Source: an uncultured Methanobrevibacter sp. (GTDB lineage Archaea > Methanobacteriota > Methanobacteria > Methanobacteriales > Methanobacteriaceae). From it: DNA of 24,945 nucleotides. The translations under genes were made by a program, and so were the position numbers. A model generated the notes under the pieces. That model saw only the letters and a list, made by a program, of their open reading frames with translations, was not told the origin of the DNA and searched no databases. The DNA lies in the NCBI GenBank assembly GCA_902795935.1, contig CADBMS010000143.1, positions 1 through 24,945 on the forward strand, in the 5' to 3' direction. Of the stretch, positions 14,581-22,918 are shown in pieces (position 1 is the stretch's first letter; each line of letters begins with the position of its first letter).

Positions 14581-15831
14581 ATGGATAGCGTAATTGAAGA
14601 TGTACGTGTACGTAAAATTTTAGATAGTAGAGGAAACCCTACTATAGAAGTTGATGTAATTACTTGGAATGGATTTGGAAGGGCTGCTGCACCTAGTGGA
14701 GCAAGTACTGGATCTAGAGAAGTAGTAGCATTTCCTGATTGTGGTGTAGATAAAATTATTAGTGAAGTTGAAGATTTAGTTTCATCTGAATTAATAGGAA
14801 TGGATGCTGAAGATCATATAGATATTGACATGGTTTTAAAAGAAATTGATGGAACTGATAATCTTTCATCAATAGGTGGAAACACTACAGTTGCGGTTTC
14901 AATGGCCGTAGCTAAAGCAGCAGCATCTTCATATAATATGCCTCTATACAAGTTTTTAGGAGGTAATATGAAACTCGAGTTACCTTATCCTTTAGGTAAC
15001 ATGATTAATGGTGGAGCACATGCAGGTAAACACGCTCCTGATATACAGGAATTTTTAGTAATCCCTGCTGGTGCAAATAATATAACTGAAGCAGTATTTG
15101 CAAATTCTAGTGTTCATAAAAGAATAAAAGAACTTATTCAAGCAAAAGATAAACAATTTACTGGTGGTAAAGGTGATGAAGGTGGATGGGCACCTAACTT
15201 AACTAATGAACAAGCTTTAGAAATACAATCTAGAGCGTGTGAAGAAGTTGGAGATGAATTAGGTATTATTATCAGGCCTTCTTTAGATATTGCTGCAAGT
15301 GAAATGTGGGATTCTTCAAAAGAAAAATATGTATATGAACAAGAGGGAATTTCTCGTGATACTGGTGAACAAATTGAGTTCGTAAAAGAAATCATTGAAA
15401 GATATAATATGTTATATGTAGAAGACCCATTAGATGAGTCTGATTTTAATGGTTTTGCAGATTTAACTGCTAAATGTGGAGATCGATGTTTAATTTGTGG
15501 AGACGATATATTCGTAACTAACAAAAACATATTACAAGAAGGAATTGATAAAAAAGCAGGTAATGCAATTATTATCAAACCAAACCAAATAGGAACTTTA
15601 ACAGATACATATGAAACGGTTAAATTAGCACAAGAACATAATTATGCTCCTGTAGTTTCTCATAGATCTGGTGAAACTACTGATGATACAATAGCACATC
15701 TTGCTGTTGGATTCGGAGCACCTATAATTAAAACTGGAGCATTAGGTGGAGAAAGAATAGCAAAGCTTAATGAATTAATCCGGATTGAAGAAGAATTAGC
15801 TAATCCTAAAATGGCTAAATTAACAAAATAA
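14581..15831 (+). CDS. eno: Enolase (2-phosphoglycerate dehydratase)
   Basis: It interconverts 2-phosphoglycerate and phosphoenolpyruvate with Mg2+, in the cytosol. The 416-residue product has VRVRKILDSRGNPTIEVDV at the N-terminus, the substrate loop AAAPSGASTGSREVVAFPD, GGKGDEGGWAPN around the catalytic glutamate, the metal site YVEDPLDESDF, the catalytic lysine in IIKPNQIGTLTDT, and the signature VVSHRSGETTDDTIAHLAVG. ATG 14581 is the start because GAGGTG (14569-14574) is its binding site; the in-frame GTG at 14572 is part of that site. Placement between RpoK and S2 is common in euryarchaea. Confidence 0.98.
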   Translation: MDSVIEDVRVRKILDSRGNPTIEVDVITWNGFGRAAAPSGASTGSREVVAFPDCGVDKIISEVEDLVSSELIGMDAEDHIDIDMVLKEIDGTDNLSSIGGNTTVAVSMAVAKAAASSYNMPLYKFLGGNMKLELPYPLGNMINGGAHAGKHAPDIQEFLVIPAGANNITEAVFANSSVHKRIKELIQAKDKQFTGGKGDEGGWAPNLTNEQALEIQSRACEEVGDELGIIIRPSLDIAASEMWDSSKEKYVYEQEGISRDTGEQIEFVKEIIERYNMLYVEDPLDESDFNGFADLTAKCGDRCLICGDDIFVTNKNILQEGIDKKAGNAIIIKPNQIGTLTDTYETVKLAQEHNYAPVVSHRSGETTDDTIAHLAVGFGAPIIKTGALGGERIAKLNELIRIEEELANPKMAKLTK

Positions 15832-15846
15832 TAACTTTAATTTAAA

Positions 15847-15866
15847 GATTTTATTTTCTTTTTATT
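15847..15866 (+). terminator. T-rich terminator after enolase
   Basis: Tracts of T (GATTTTATTTTCTTTTTATT) follow the enolase stop with no hairpin, as expected for archaeal intrinsic termination. This is inferred from composition. Confidence 0.45.
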
Positions 15867-15878
15867 CCAGTTTATTAT

Positions 15879-15890
15879 AATTTATAAAAC
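15879..15890 (+). promoter_or_regulatory. Candidate promoter for S2
   Basis: AATTTATAAAAC contains a TATA box (TTTATAAA, 15881-15888). The start would be near 15911 and the leader about 45 bases long. Confidence 0.45.
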
Positions 15891-15956
15891 AATTTAAAAA
15901 ACTAAACAACTATTAATGTAAAATGAAATTAGAACAATTATAAAAAAGTGATTATT

Positions 15957-16559
15957 ATGTCAGATGATTTATTAATACCTTTAGATAAGTATTTAGCAGC
16001 TGGTTTACACATAGGGACCCAACAAAAAACCAAAGATATGGAAAGATTCATTTATCGTCTAAGATCTGATGGATTATATGTATTGGATGTTCGAAAAACT
16101 AATGAAACTCTTATTTCTGCAGCAAAATTTTTATCTAAATATGATATGGATGATATACTTGTTGTATCCACTAGACAATATGGTCAATCCCCTGTTAAAA
16201 AATTTGGAGAAAAAACAGGTGTAATGACTATCCCTGGAAGATTCATTCCTGGAACATTAACTAATCCAAATTATGCTAAATTTATAGAACCTAAAGTATT
16301 GGTTGTAACTGACCCTAGATCAGATTTCCAAGCGATTATTGAAGCTCAACAAATTGGTATTCCTGTAGTTGCATTATGTGATACTGAAAACTTACTTGGA
16401 AATGTGGATTTAGCAGTACCTGTAAATAACAAAGGAAGAAAAGCTATTGCTTTAGTTTACTGGTTACTTGCAACTCAATTATTAAGGGAAAAAGGAATAT
16501 TAAAAGAAGATGAATTTTTAGATATTCCTGCTACTGAGTTTGAATTAAAATTCAAATAA
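15957..16559 (+). CDS. rps2: 30S ribosomal protein S2 (uS2)
   Basis: This small-subunit protein sits near the mRNA exit channel. The 200-residue product contains PLDKYLAAGLHIGTQQKTKD, MERFIYRLRSDGLYVLDVRK, GRFIPGTLTNPNYAKFIEPK and VALCDTENLLGNVDLAVPVN, all archaeal S2/SA hallmarks. ATG 15957 is the start, with the GTGAT binding site at 15948-15952; the GTG of that site is in frame but would add only three residues. It has its own promoter candidate and ends in a strong T-run. Confidence 0.97.
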   Translation: MSDDLLIPLDKYLAAGLHIGTQQKTKDMERFIYRLRSDGLYVLDVRKTNETLISAAKFLSKYDMDDILVVSTRQYGQSPVKKFGEKTGVMTIPGRFIPGTLTNPNYAKFIEPKVLVVTDPRSDFQAIIEAQQIGIPVVALCDTENLLGNVDLAVPVNNKGRKAIALVYWLLATQLLREKGILKEDEFLDIPATEFELKFK

Positions 16560-16579
16560 TTTTTTTTAATCCTTTTTTT
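16560..16579 (+). terminator. Double T-run terminator after S2
   Basis: Eight T (16560-16567) start right after the stop codon, and seven more follow at 16573-16579. No stem is needed for archaeal termination. The rest of the 124-base gap to the next gene is A-rich, with TATA-like ATAATAAAA near 16590 as a possible promoter. Confidence 0.55.
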
Positions 16580-16683
16580 ATTACCCTCTTATAATAAAAA
16601 CAGAATTAAAAAAATTCACTAGAATATTGTGATTTTCAGAAAAAGAAGTTATAATTAGAAAAAAATAATCGTGGTGTTTTTGT

Positions 16684-17526
16684 ATGATAAGAAAACCTGC
16701 TGTTGCAGGGATTTTTTATGAAAATAAACCGGATATGCTTAAAAAATGTATAGAACATTGTTTCATGCATGATTTAGGTCCTGGAAACATACCTATTATG
16801 GGTCATATTAGAGAAATAAAAGGTGCAATAGTCCCTCATGCGGGATATATGTATTCTGGACCCATAGCAGCACATTCTTATTATAAAATTGTTGAAGATG
16901 GTTTTCCCGAAACATTTGTAATATTATGTCCAAATCATACAGGACTCGGTAGTGGTGTTTCAATTTCATCAGATAAACAATGGAAAACTCCATTAGGTAA
17001 TGTTAATGTTGATACTGAATTTACTAATTATTTATTTGAAAATTCAAATATTATGGATTTAGATAACTTAGCACATTTAAAAGAACATAGTTGTGAAGTA
17101 CAATTACCATTTTTACAGTATTTTAATGAAGATTTTAAAGTTGTTCCAATTTCTATGGGTCTTCAAGATATTAACACGGCTAAGGATGTTGCAGAAGCAA
17201 TAAATAATGCAAAAAATGAACTTGATAAAGATATTATAGTATTAGCAAGTACAGATTTCACACATTATCAATCACAGGATATTGCAAGTAAACAAGATTA
17301 CTCTTTGTTGGATTCAATATCAAATTTCGATGTATCAGGTATGTATTCTAAAATACAAGAACATAACATTACAATTTGTGGTTATGGGCCAGTGGCAGCA
17401 ACATTAATTTTTGCAAAAAGTAATAATGCAAATAATTCACAGTTTTTAAAATATGCAACTAGTGGAGATATAACTAAAGATTATGCTGCTGTTGTGGGTT
17501 ATGCCTCTGAAATATTATTTGAATAA
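16684..17526 (+). CDS. MEMO1 family protein (AmmeMemoRadiSam system protein B type)
   Basis: The 280-residue product belongs to the MEMO family, related to class III extradiol dioxygenases. Seen: IRKPAVAGIFYENKP at the N-terminus, IVPHAGYMYSGPIAAHSYYK with H52, LCPNHTGLGS with H85, EHSCEVQLPFLQYF, ASTDFTHYQ and ICGYGPVAAT with C232. H52, H85 and C232 correspond in position and context to the human MEMO1 metal/redox triad His49, His81 and Cys244. The archaeal function is not established. It sits next to mevalonate kinase, which has led others to suspect an isoprenoid link. A substrate cannot be named from this sequence. Confidence 0.92.
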   Translation: MIRKPAVAGIFYENKPDMLKKCIEHCFMHDLGPGNIPIMGHIREIKGAIVPHAGYMYSGPIAAHSYYKIVEDGFPETFVILCPNHTGLGSGVSISSDKQWKTPLGNVNVDTEFTNYLFENSNIMDLDNLAHLKEHSCEVQLPFLQYFNEDFKVVPISMGLQDINTAKDVAEAINNAKNELDKDIIVLASTDFTHYQSQDIASKQDYSLLDSISNFDVSGMYSKIQEHNITICGYGPVAATLIFAKSNNANNSQFLKYATSGDITKDYAAVVGYASEILFE

Positions 17527-17531
17527 TATTG

Positions 17532-17561
17532 TTTTTTTCAAGACTTCTTTTCTTTATATAA
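17532..17561 (+). terminator. T-run and TATA-like stretch between MEMO1 and mevalonate kinase
   Basis: Seven T (17532-17538) and further T-rich bases run into TTTATATAA (17553-17561). The second half could be a TATA box starting a very short or leaderless message near 17583. AAAGGTGG (17564-17571) is a ribosome binding site, though slightly far from the ATG. Whether the isoprenoid genes are a separate unit is undecided. Confidence 0.35.
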
Positions 17562-17582
17562 CTAAAGGTGGTTTAATAAGTC

Positions 17583-18554
17583 ATGAAAAAATCTATTGCA
17601 TCTGCACCAGGAAAACTTATACTTTTTGGAGAACATGCAGTTGTATATAAAAAACCAGCAATATCTATTGCTGTGGATATTCGTGCAAAAATAACAATTA
17701 CTCCTTCAAAATCGAAAACAATCTTTGCTTGTGATGATTTAAATATTAAATCTGTAATGGATTTTGAGAAAAAAGAATTTCATATGTTATCTGGTCAAGA
17801 AGGAATTGTTGAATATATTTTTGAAGTATTAAAATTAAAACATGATTATCTTAATCCAATTAATATTGATTTAGCATTAGATTTGCCTATTGGTGCTGGT
17901 TTGGGTTCTTCAGCTGCAATAACAGTGGCATTAATTGCTGCATTAGATAATTATTATAATAAAGAATTAAATTTAGATGAAATAGCTAAAACTGCACATA
18001 ATGTAGAACTAAATGTGCAAGGTTCAGCAAGCCCATTAGATACTGCTACTAGTGCTTATGGCGGATTAATTTTTTTAGATGAGAATTCTAAAGTAACTAA
18101 ATTAAGTGCTAGTTTTGGGGATATAATCATTGGATATGCATCTCAAAGAGGAAATACTCGTCAGATGGTTGCAAAAGTTAAAAAACTAAAAGAGCATTAT
18201 CCTGTATTAATTAATTCATTACTAGATGCTATTGGCAATATAACTTTGCAAGCTAAGGAAATATTTGATAAAGAAAAATTAACTAAAAATGATTTTCAAG
18301 TAATAGCGGATTTATTAAATATTAATCAAGGTTTATTAGATGCAATTGGTGTAAATACATTAGAATTATCAAACATGATTTATACTTCTAGAAAAACAGG
18401 AGCAATAGGTTCTAAATTAACTGGAGCTGGTGGTGGGGGCAGTATAATTGCATTATGTCCTGGTAAAAGAAAAGAAGTATTAAAAGAATTACAAATAACA
18501 GAAAATGCATTAGAAGCAAATTTCTCTAAAAATGGAGTAATTATTCATAATTAG
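17583..18554 (+). CDS. mvk: Mevalonate kinase
   Basis: It phosphorylates mevalonate to 5-phosphomevalonate, an early step in making archaeal lipid precursors. The 323-residue product is a GHMP kinase: ASAPGKLILFGEHAVVYKKP (residues 6-25), the ATP-binding loop PIGAGLGSSAA (102-112), SPLDTATSAYGG with likely catalytic D153, and the C-terminal GSKLTGAGGGGS (276-287). These motifs and the length separate it from homoserine and galactokinase relatives. It is the first of the clear isoprenoid genes here and lies 16 bases before isopentenyl phosphate kinase. Confidence 0.95.
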   Translation: MKKSIASAPGKLILFGEHAVVYKKPAISIAVDIRAKITITPSKSKTIFACDDLNIKSVMDFEKKEFHMLSGQEGIVEYIFEVLKLKHDYLNPINIDLALDLPIGAGLGSSAAITVALIAALDNYYNKELNLDEIAKTAHNVELNVQGSASPLDTATSAYGGLIFLDENSKVTKLSASFGDIIIGYASQRGNTRQMVAKVKKLKEHYPVLINSLLDAIGNITLQAKEIFDKEKLTKNDFQVIADLLNINQGLLDAIGVNTLELSNMIYTSRKTGAIGSKLTGAGGGGSIIALCPGKRKEVLKELQITENALEANFSKNGVIIHN

Positions 18555-18570
18555 ATTAAGGTGCAATGAT

Positions 18571-19380
18571 ATGATTATTTTAAAGCTTGGAGGAAGTATA
18601 ATAACCAATAAAGATTCAAAAGATCCAATATGTAATTATGGTGCTTTAAAAAGATTAGCTAATGAAATTAAAAGTGTTTTAATCAATAATTCTAAAGAAA
18701 AATTAATTGTAGTTCATGGTGCAGGGTCTTTTGGTCATAATTTTGCAAATAAGTATGATATTGGTTCCATTTTTAAAGATGAAAATGATTTTAATTATAA
18801 ACGAAAGGGTTTTTCTATAACAAATAACTGCACTAAAAAACTCAATACTTATGTTTGTGATGCTTTAATAGAATTTGATATTCCTGCAATAGCAGTTCAA
18901 CCATCTTCAATTTTTATGGCTGAAAATAAACGAATTATCCAATCAAATATTGATTTAATTAAAAAATATTTGGATTTGGGTTTAGTGCCTGTTTTGTATG
19001 GTGATGTGATATTGGATGTAAATGAACATATTAATTTGGTTGTAATTTCTGGTGATCAAATTATAAATTATTTAGCTCGAGAATTACGTCCTAATAAAGT
19101 AATTTTAGGTACTGATGTTGATGGAGTTTATAATAAAAACCCAAAAACAAATGTTGATTCAAAATTAATACATCAAGTTAGTTCATTAAATGATTTGGAT
19201 TCTCAAGATTCCACTACAAATATTGATGTTACAGGTGGAATGTTTGGAAAAATAAAAGAATTATTATGTCTTGCAGAGTTGGGAATAAATTCTCAAATAA
19301 TTAATGCAAATAATCCAAATTTAATGAAAAATGCATTGCTTGGTGATGAAACTATAGGTACTATTGTAAAAATTGATTAA
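18571..19380 (+). CDS. ipk: Isopentenyl phosphate kinase
   Basis: It makes isopentenyl diphosphate from isopentenyl phosphate, the last kinase of the archaeal mevalonate route. The 269-residue product is an amino-acid-kinase fold: MIILKLGGSIITNKDSK with K5, VVHGAGSFGHNFANKY with H56 matching the catalytic histidine of the M. jannaschii enzyme (in the GAGSFGH motif), VISGDQIINYLARELRPNKV, GTDVDGVYNKNP, and TGGMFGKIKELLCLAE. AAGGTG precedes the ATG. Its position between mevalonate kinase and type 2 isomerase supports the call. Confidence 0.95.
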   Translation: MIILKLGGSIITNKDSKDPICNYGALKRLANEIKSVLINNSKEKLIVVHGAGSFGHNFANKYDIGSIFKDENDFNYKRKGFSITNNCTKKLNTYVCDALIEFDIPAIAVQPSSIFMAENKRIIQSNIDLIKKYLDLGLVPVLYGDVILDVNEHINLVVISGDQIINYLARELRPNKVILGTDVDGVYNKNPKTNVDSKLIHQVSSLNDLDSQDSTTNIDVTGGMFGKIKELLCLAELGINSQIINANNPNLMKNALLGDETIGTIVKID

Positions 19381-19420
19381 TCTTGATTTATATTATATTA
19401 GATGAAAAAAGGGAAATATT

Positions 19421-20476
19421 ATGATTTCAAATAGGAAATTAGAACATTTATTATTTTGTACACATTATGATGTGCAATACAAAAACAAAAAAACAGGATT
19501 TGAAGATATTGAATTTATTCATCGTGCACTTCCTGAAATAAATAAAGAAAAAATTGATTTAAGCACAGAATTATTTGGTAATGAATTAAAATTACCTTTA
19601 ATTATTTCTGCAATGACTGGTGGTCATCCATCTGCTTTACGTATTAATAAAGAATTAGCTATTGCTGCTGAAAAATTAGGTATTGGTATGGGTCTTGGAA
19701 GTCAAAGAGCAGGTATAAAACATCCAAATTTAGTTGAAACTTATAAAGTTGCACGAATTAATGCTCCTAACTCTTTATTGATTGGTAACATTGGTGCTCC
19801 TCAAATAGAATTGGCTTCTAAGGCAGTAGATATGGTTGAAGCAGATGCATTAGCTATTCATCTGAATCCATTACAGGAATCTATTCAACCTGAGGGTGAT
19901 GTTAATTCTGAGGGTGTTGTTGATTCAATTTCAGATATTGTTAAGTTAGTTGATGTTCCAATTATTGTTAAAGAAACTGGTGCTGGGATAAGTGCAGAAG
20001 ATGCTTATAAATTAATAAAACAAGGAATTTCTTGTATTGATGTGGCTGGAGCTGGAGGAACTAGTTGGGCTGCAGTAGAAACTTATCGTGCTGCTGATGC
20101 TGATTTGGGTAAGTTGTTTTGGGATTGGGGAATACCAACTGCTATAAGCACAATTGAAGTTAATAGTGTTGCACCAGAATTGCCTTTAATTTCATCTGGT
20201 GGAATTAGAAGTGGTTTAGATATTGCTAAAGCAATTGCTTTAGGTGCTAATGTTGCAGGTGTTGCTACTCCTCTATTGAAAGCGGCTTATATTGGTCATG
20301 AAGAAGTTATAAAAGTTATTAATAAATATGTTGATGCTTTAAAAATTGTAATGTTTTTGGTTGGTGCATCTAATTTAGATGAACTTAAGTCTACTAATTT
20401 AATTATTCGGGGCAAAACTAAAGAATGGTTATGTGAAAGAGGATTTAATACAATTGATTATGCAAGGAGGAGCTAA
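19421..20476 (+). CDS. fni: Type 2 isopentenyl-diphosphate isomerase (FMN-dependent)
   Basis: It interconverts IPP and DMAPP using reduced FMN and Mg2+. The 351-residue TIM barrel shows SAMTGGHPSALRINKELA, GLGSQRAGI, the active-site signature HLNPLQESIQPEGD (147-160, with Q152 and E153), KETGAGISAEDAYKLIKQGI, DVAGAGGTSWAAVE, and the flavin phosphate-binding SSGGIRSGLDIAKAIALGA. The next gene, RNase J, starts two bases after its stop, and the AGGAGG that serves it lies inside the last codons of this gene. Confidence 0.96.
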   Translation: MISNRKLEHLLFCTHYDVQYKNKKTGFEDIEFIHRALPEINKEKIDLSTELFGNELKLPLIISAMTGGHPSALRINKELAIAAEKLGIGMGLGSQRAGIKHPNLVETYKVARINAPNSLLIGNIGAPQIELASKAVDMVEADALAIHLNPLQESIQPEGDVNSEGVVDSISDIVKLVDVPIIVKETGAGISAEDAYKLIKQGISCIDVAGAGGTSWAAVETYRAADADLGKLFWDWGIPTAISTIEVNSVAPELPLISSGGIRSGLDIAKAIALGANVAGVATPLLKAAYIGHEEVIKVINKYVDALKIVMFLVGASNLDELKSTNLIIRGKTKEWLCERGFNTIDYARRS

Positions 20477-20478
20477 TT

Positions 20479-21828
20479 TTGTCTGTAGAAGTAATTGCAG
20501 TTGGGGGGTATCAGGAAATAGGAAAAAATATGACTGCAGTTAAGGTAGGTGCTGATGTAGTTATATTTGATATGGGTTTGGATATTAATAAATTAAAATT
20601 ACGTGTTAATCAAGATATTTCAAGGTTACATAGTTTGGATTTAATAGAAGATGGAATAATTCCTGATGATACGTTAATGAGGGATGTTGATGGTAAAGTA
20701 AAAGCAATTGTATGTACTCATGGTCATTTAGATCATATTGGTGCTATATCTAAATTAGCACACAGATATGATGCTCCTATAATTGCAACTCAATATACTT
20801 TAAAACTCATTGAACAAATCATAAATGAAGAAAAGAAATTTAAAGTGAATAATTCATTACAACTTTTAAATCCTGGAGAAAAATATCAGATTTCGCCATA
20901 TTTGGTTTTAGAATTTATAAGGAGTACTCATAGTATTCCTCAATCGGTTATAGCTACATTACATACTCCTGAGGGGATTGTTATTTATGCTAATGATTTT
21001 AAATTTGATAATCATCAAAAAATATCTTCACCACCAGATTATAACAGATTTTTAGAATTGGGTCGTAAAGGTGTTCTAACTTTAATTACAGGTTCTATTA
21101 ATATTGATAATAAAAGTCAGGTTAAAAATTATTCTGAAATTGTTGCTAAAATGATTTTAGATGATATTTTGAAAAATTCTTTAAGGGATGAAATTGGTTT
21201 AATTGTGGCCACATTTGCATCTAATATTGAGAGAATTCAATCTATAGTGGATATTGCTCGTGATAGTGGGCGTAAAATATTTTTACTTGGTAAAAATATG
21301 GATAAATATTGTTCTTTGGCTGTAGATATGGATTTGTTAGATTTGCCTAAAAAATCTAAGATTTATGGTAATCCTAATGATGTGGATAAGGCACTTGCTA
21401 AAGTAGAATATAAAAGGGATAACTACTTAATAATTACTGATGGTCATCAAGGTGAACATACTAGTTTACTTCCACGTATAGCTAATGGGAAAACACCTTT
21501 TAATATTCAAAAGCATGATGTTGTTGTTTTATCTGCACCAGTTATTCCTACTCAAAATAATATTGCGAATCGTAATTTGATGGAACGTAGGTTATTAGGT
21601 TGTGGTGCTAGAATATATCCTAATGCTCATGTTTCAGGACATGCTTGTAGAGAGGATTATAGAGATTTTATTCAAATGTTAAATCCTGCACATATCATTC
21701 CTACTCAAGGTAATTTAAGGATGTTGTCTGCTTTTGCAGAATTAGCTGAGGAAGAAGGATATAAAATGGGTAAAGATGTTCATGTTTTAAGAAATGGTCA
21801 GGCTCAAGTATTTGACGGAGGGGTGTAA
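20479..21828 (+). CDS. rnj: Archaeal ribonuclease J (beta-CASP metallo-beta-lactamase)
   Basis: The 449-residue product is a zinc-dependent nuclease; archaeal RNase J acts as a 5'-3' exoribonuclease on 5'-monophosphate RNA. Seen: IAVGGYQEIGKNMTAVKVG, the metal motif HGHLDH (81-86) in CTHGHLDHIGAISKLAHRYD, FIRSTHSIPQSVIATLHTPE, YANDFKFD, then the beta-CASP part and the C-terminal VSGHACREDYRDFIQMLNPA with IIPTQGNLRML. The start is TTG at 20479, supported by AGGAGG upstream and the family N-terminus. It is wedged between two isoprenoid genes with almost no spacing. It lacks the KH domains of archaeal CPSF-type nucleases, so it is RNase J, not aCPSF1. Confidence 0.95.
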   Translation: MSVEVIAVGGYQEIGKNMTAVKVGADVVIFDMGLDINKLKLRVNQDISRLHSLDLIEDGIIPDDTLMRDVDGKVKAIVCTHGHLDHIGAISKLAHRYDAPIIATQYTLKLIEQIINEEKKFKVNNSLQLLNPGEKYQISPYLVLEFIRSTHSIPQSVIATLHTPEGIVIYANDFKFDNHQKISSPPDYNRFLELGRKGVLTLITGSINIDNKSQVKNYSEIVAKMILDDILKNSLRDEIGLIVATFASNIERIQSIVDIARDSGRKIFLLGKNMDKYCSLAVDMDLLDLPKKSKIYGNPNDVDKALAKVEYKRDNYLIITDGHQGEHTSLLPRIANGKTPFNIQKHDVVVLSAPVIPTQNNIANRNLMERRLLGCGARIYPNAHVSGHACREDYRDFIQMLNPAHIIPTQGNLRMLSAFAELAEEEGYKMGKDVHVLRNGQAQVFDGGV

Positions 21829-22818
21829 TTGAGTGAAGTAACTGAAATTTTAAAAAAATATTCTAAAAATATTGATAATGAAATTGAAAATTCGTTATCC
21901 GCTATTAGTCCTGAAGAATTATATAATGCATCTAATCATTTGTTTAATTCTGGTGGTAAGAAATTAAGGCCTGCTTTAACTATTTTAGCTTGTGATGCTG
22001 TTGGTGGTGTTTTTGAACAATCTTTTAAAACAGCTGCAGCTATTGAATTGATTCATACTTTTTCTTTGATTCATGATGATATTATGGATCAAGATGATAT
22101 TCGTAGAGGTAATCCGGCAGTTCATACGCTTTGGGGTGAACCTATGGCAATTCTTGCTGGAGATATTTTATTTTCTAAAGCATTTGAACTTGTTTTAGAG
22201 ACATCTGTAGATAGTAACTCTTATAAGAAACTTAGTGATGCTTTAGCTGTTGTTGCTGATGCTTGTGTTAAAATTTGTGAGGGTCAAGCAGAGGATATGA
22301 GTTTTGAAGGTAAGTTTGATGTTACTGAGGAACAATATATGGATATGATTTATAAGAAGACAGGTGCTTTAATTGCAGCTGCTACTAAATCAGGTGCTAT
22401 TATTGGTGGGGCTAGTGATGAAGTTATTTTGGCAATGGAGGAATATGGTAAATTAATTGGTTTAGCATTCCAAATTCAAGATGATTATCTTGATGTTATT
22501 AGTGATGAAGAATCTTTAGGTAAGCCTGTTGGTAGTGATATTGTTGGGGGTAAGATGACTTTGATGGTAGTTAAAACTTTAGCTGATGCACCTGATGAGG
22601 ATTGTGAAAGATTAATTTCACTTTTAAAAGAAAATAATCCTAACCATGTAGGTGATGTAATTAATTTATTCAATAAATATGATTCAATTAATTATGCTCA
22701 TAATGTTGCACAAGGAAATGTGAATAAGGCTAAACAACTACTTGAAATATTGGATGATTCTGAAGCTAAACGTGCATTAATGTTGATAGCAGATTTTGTT
22801 TTAGAAAGACAATCATAA
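21829..22818 (+). CDS. idsA: Short-chain prenyl diphosphate synthase (farnesyl/geranylgeranyl)
   Basis: It condenses IPP onto DMAPP and longer allylic diphosphates to give C15/C20 chains for ether lipids. The 329-residue product has GGKKLRPALTILACDAVGG, the first Asp-rich motif LIHDDIMDQDDIRRG (DDIMD at 83-87), KKTGALIAAATKSGAIIGGA, and the second motif QIQDDYLDV (DDYLD at 218-222). F78, the fifth residue before the first motif, suggests a C20 or C15 product rather than a longer chain. The TTG start at 21829 directly abuts the RNase J stop, with GGAGGGGTG upstream. Confidence 0.95.
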   Translation: MSEVTEILKKYSKNIDNEIENSLSAISPEELYNASNHLFNSGGKKLRPALTILACDAVGGVFEQSFKTAAAIELIHTFSLIHDDIMDQDDIRRGNPAVHTLWGEPMAILAGDILFSKAFELVLETSVDSNSYKKLSDALAVVADACVKICEGQAEDMSFEGKFDVTEEQYMDMIYKKTGALIAAATKSGAIIGGASDEVILAMEEYGKLIGLAFQIQDDYLDVISDEESLGKPVGSDIVGGKMTLMVVKTLADAPDEDCERLISLLKENNPNHVGDVINLFNKYDSINYAHNVAQGNVNKAKQLLEILDDSEAKRALMLIADFVLERQS

Positions 22819-22827
22819 AAAAAAATG

Positions 22828-22863
22828 ATAATAATACAATCATTTGTTTTATTATTATTTTTA
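22828..22863 (+). terminator. AT-rich stem-loop with T-tract after idsA
   Basis: ATAATAATA (22828-22836) and TATTATTAT (22850-22858) are exact complements around a 13-base loop. A run of A lies before the stem and TTTTT (22858-22862) after it. It lies 10 bases after the idsA stop and so probably ends the isoprenoid transcript. AT-only pairing makes it weak. Confidence 0.5.
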
Positions 22864-22918
22864 AAATCAAAAAAAGAAAATTAATTTCTAAATAAAATAT
22901 TAAATATAAGTGAATATT

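Noticed and set aside
15138..15578. Long open frame on the reverse strand of enolase
   Set aside because: It is the complement of strongly conserved enolase coding sequence and shows no family features.
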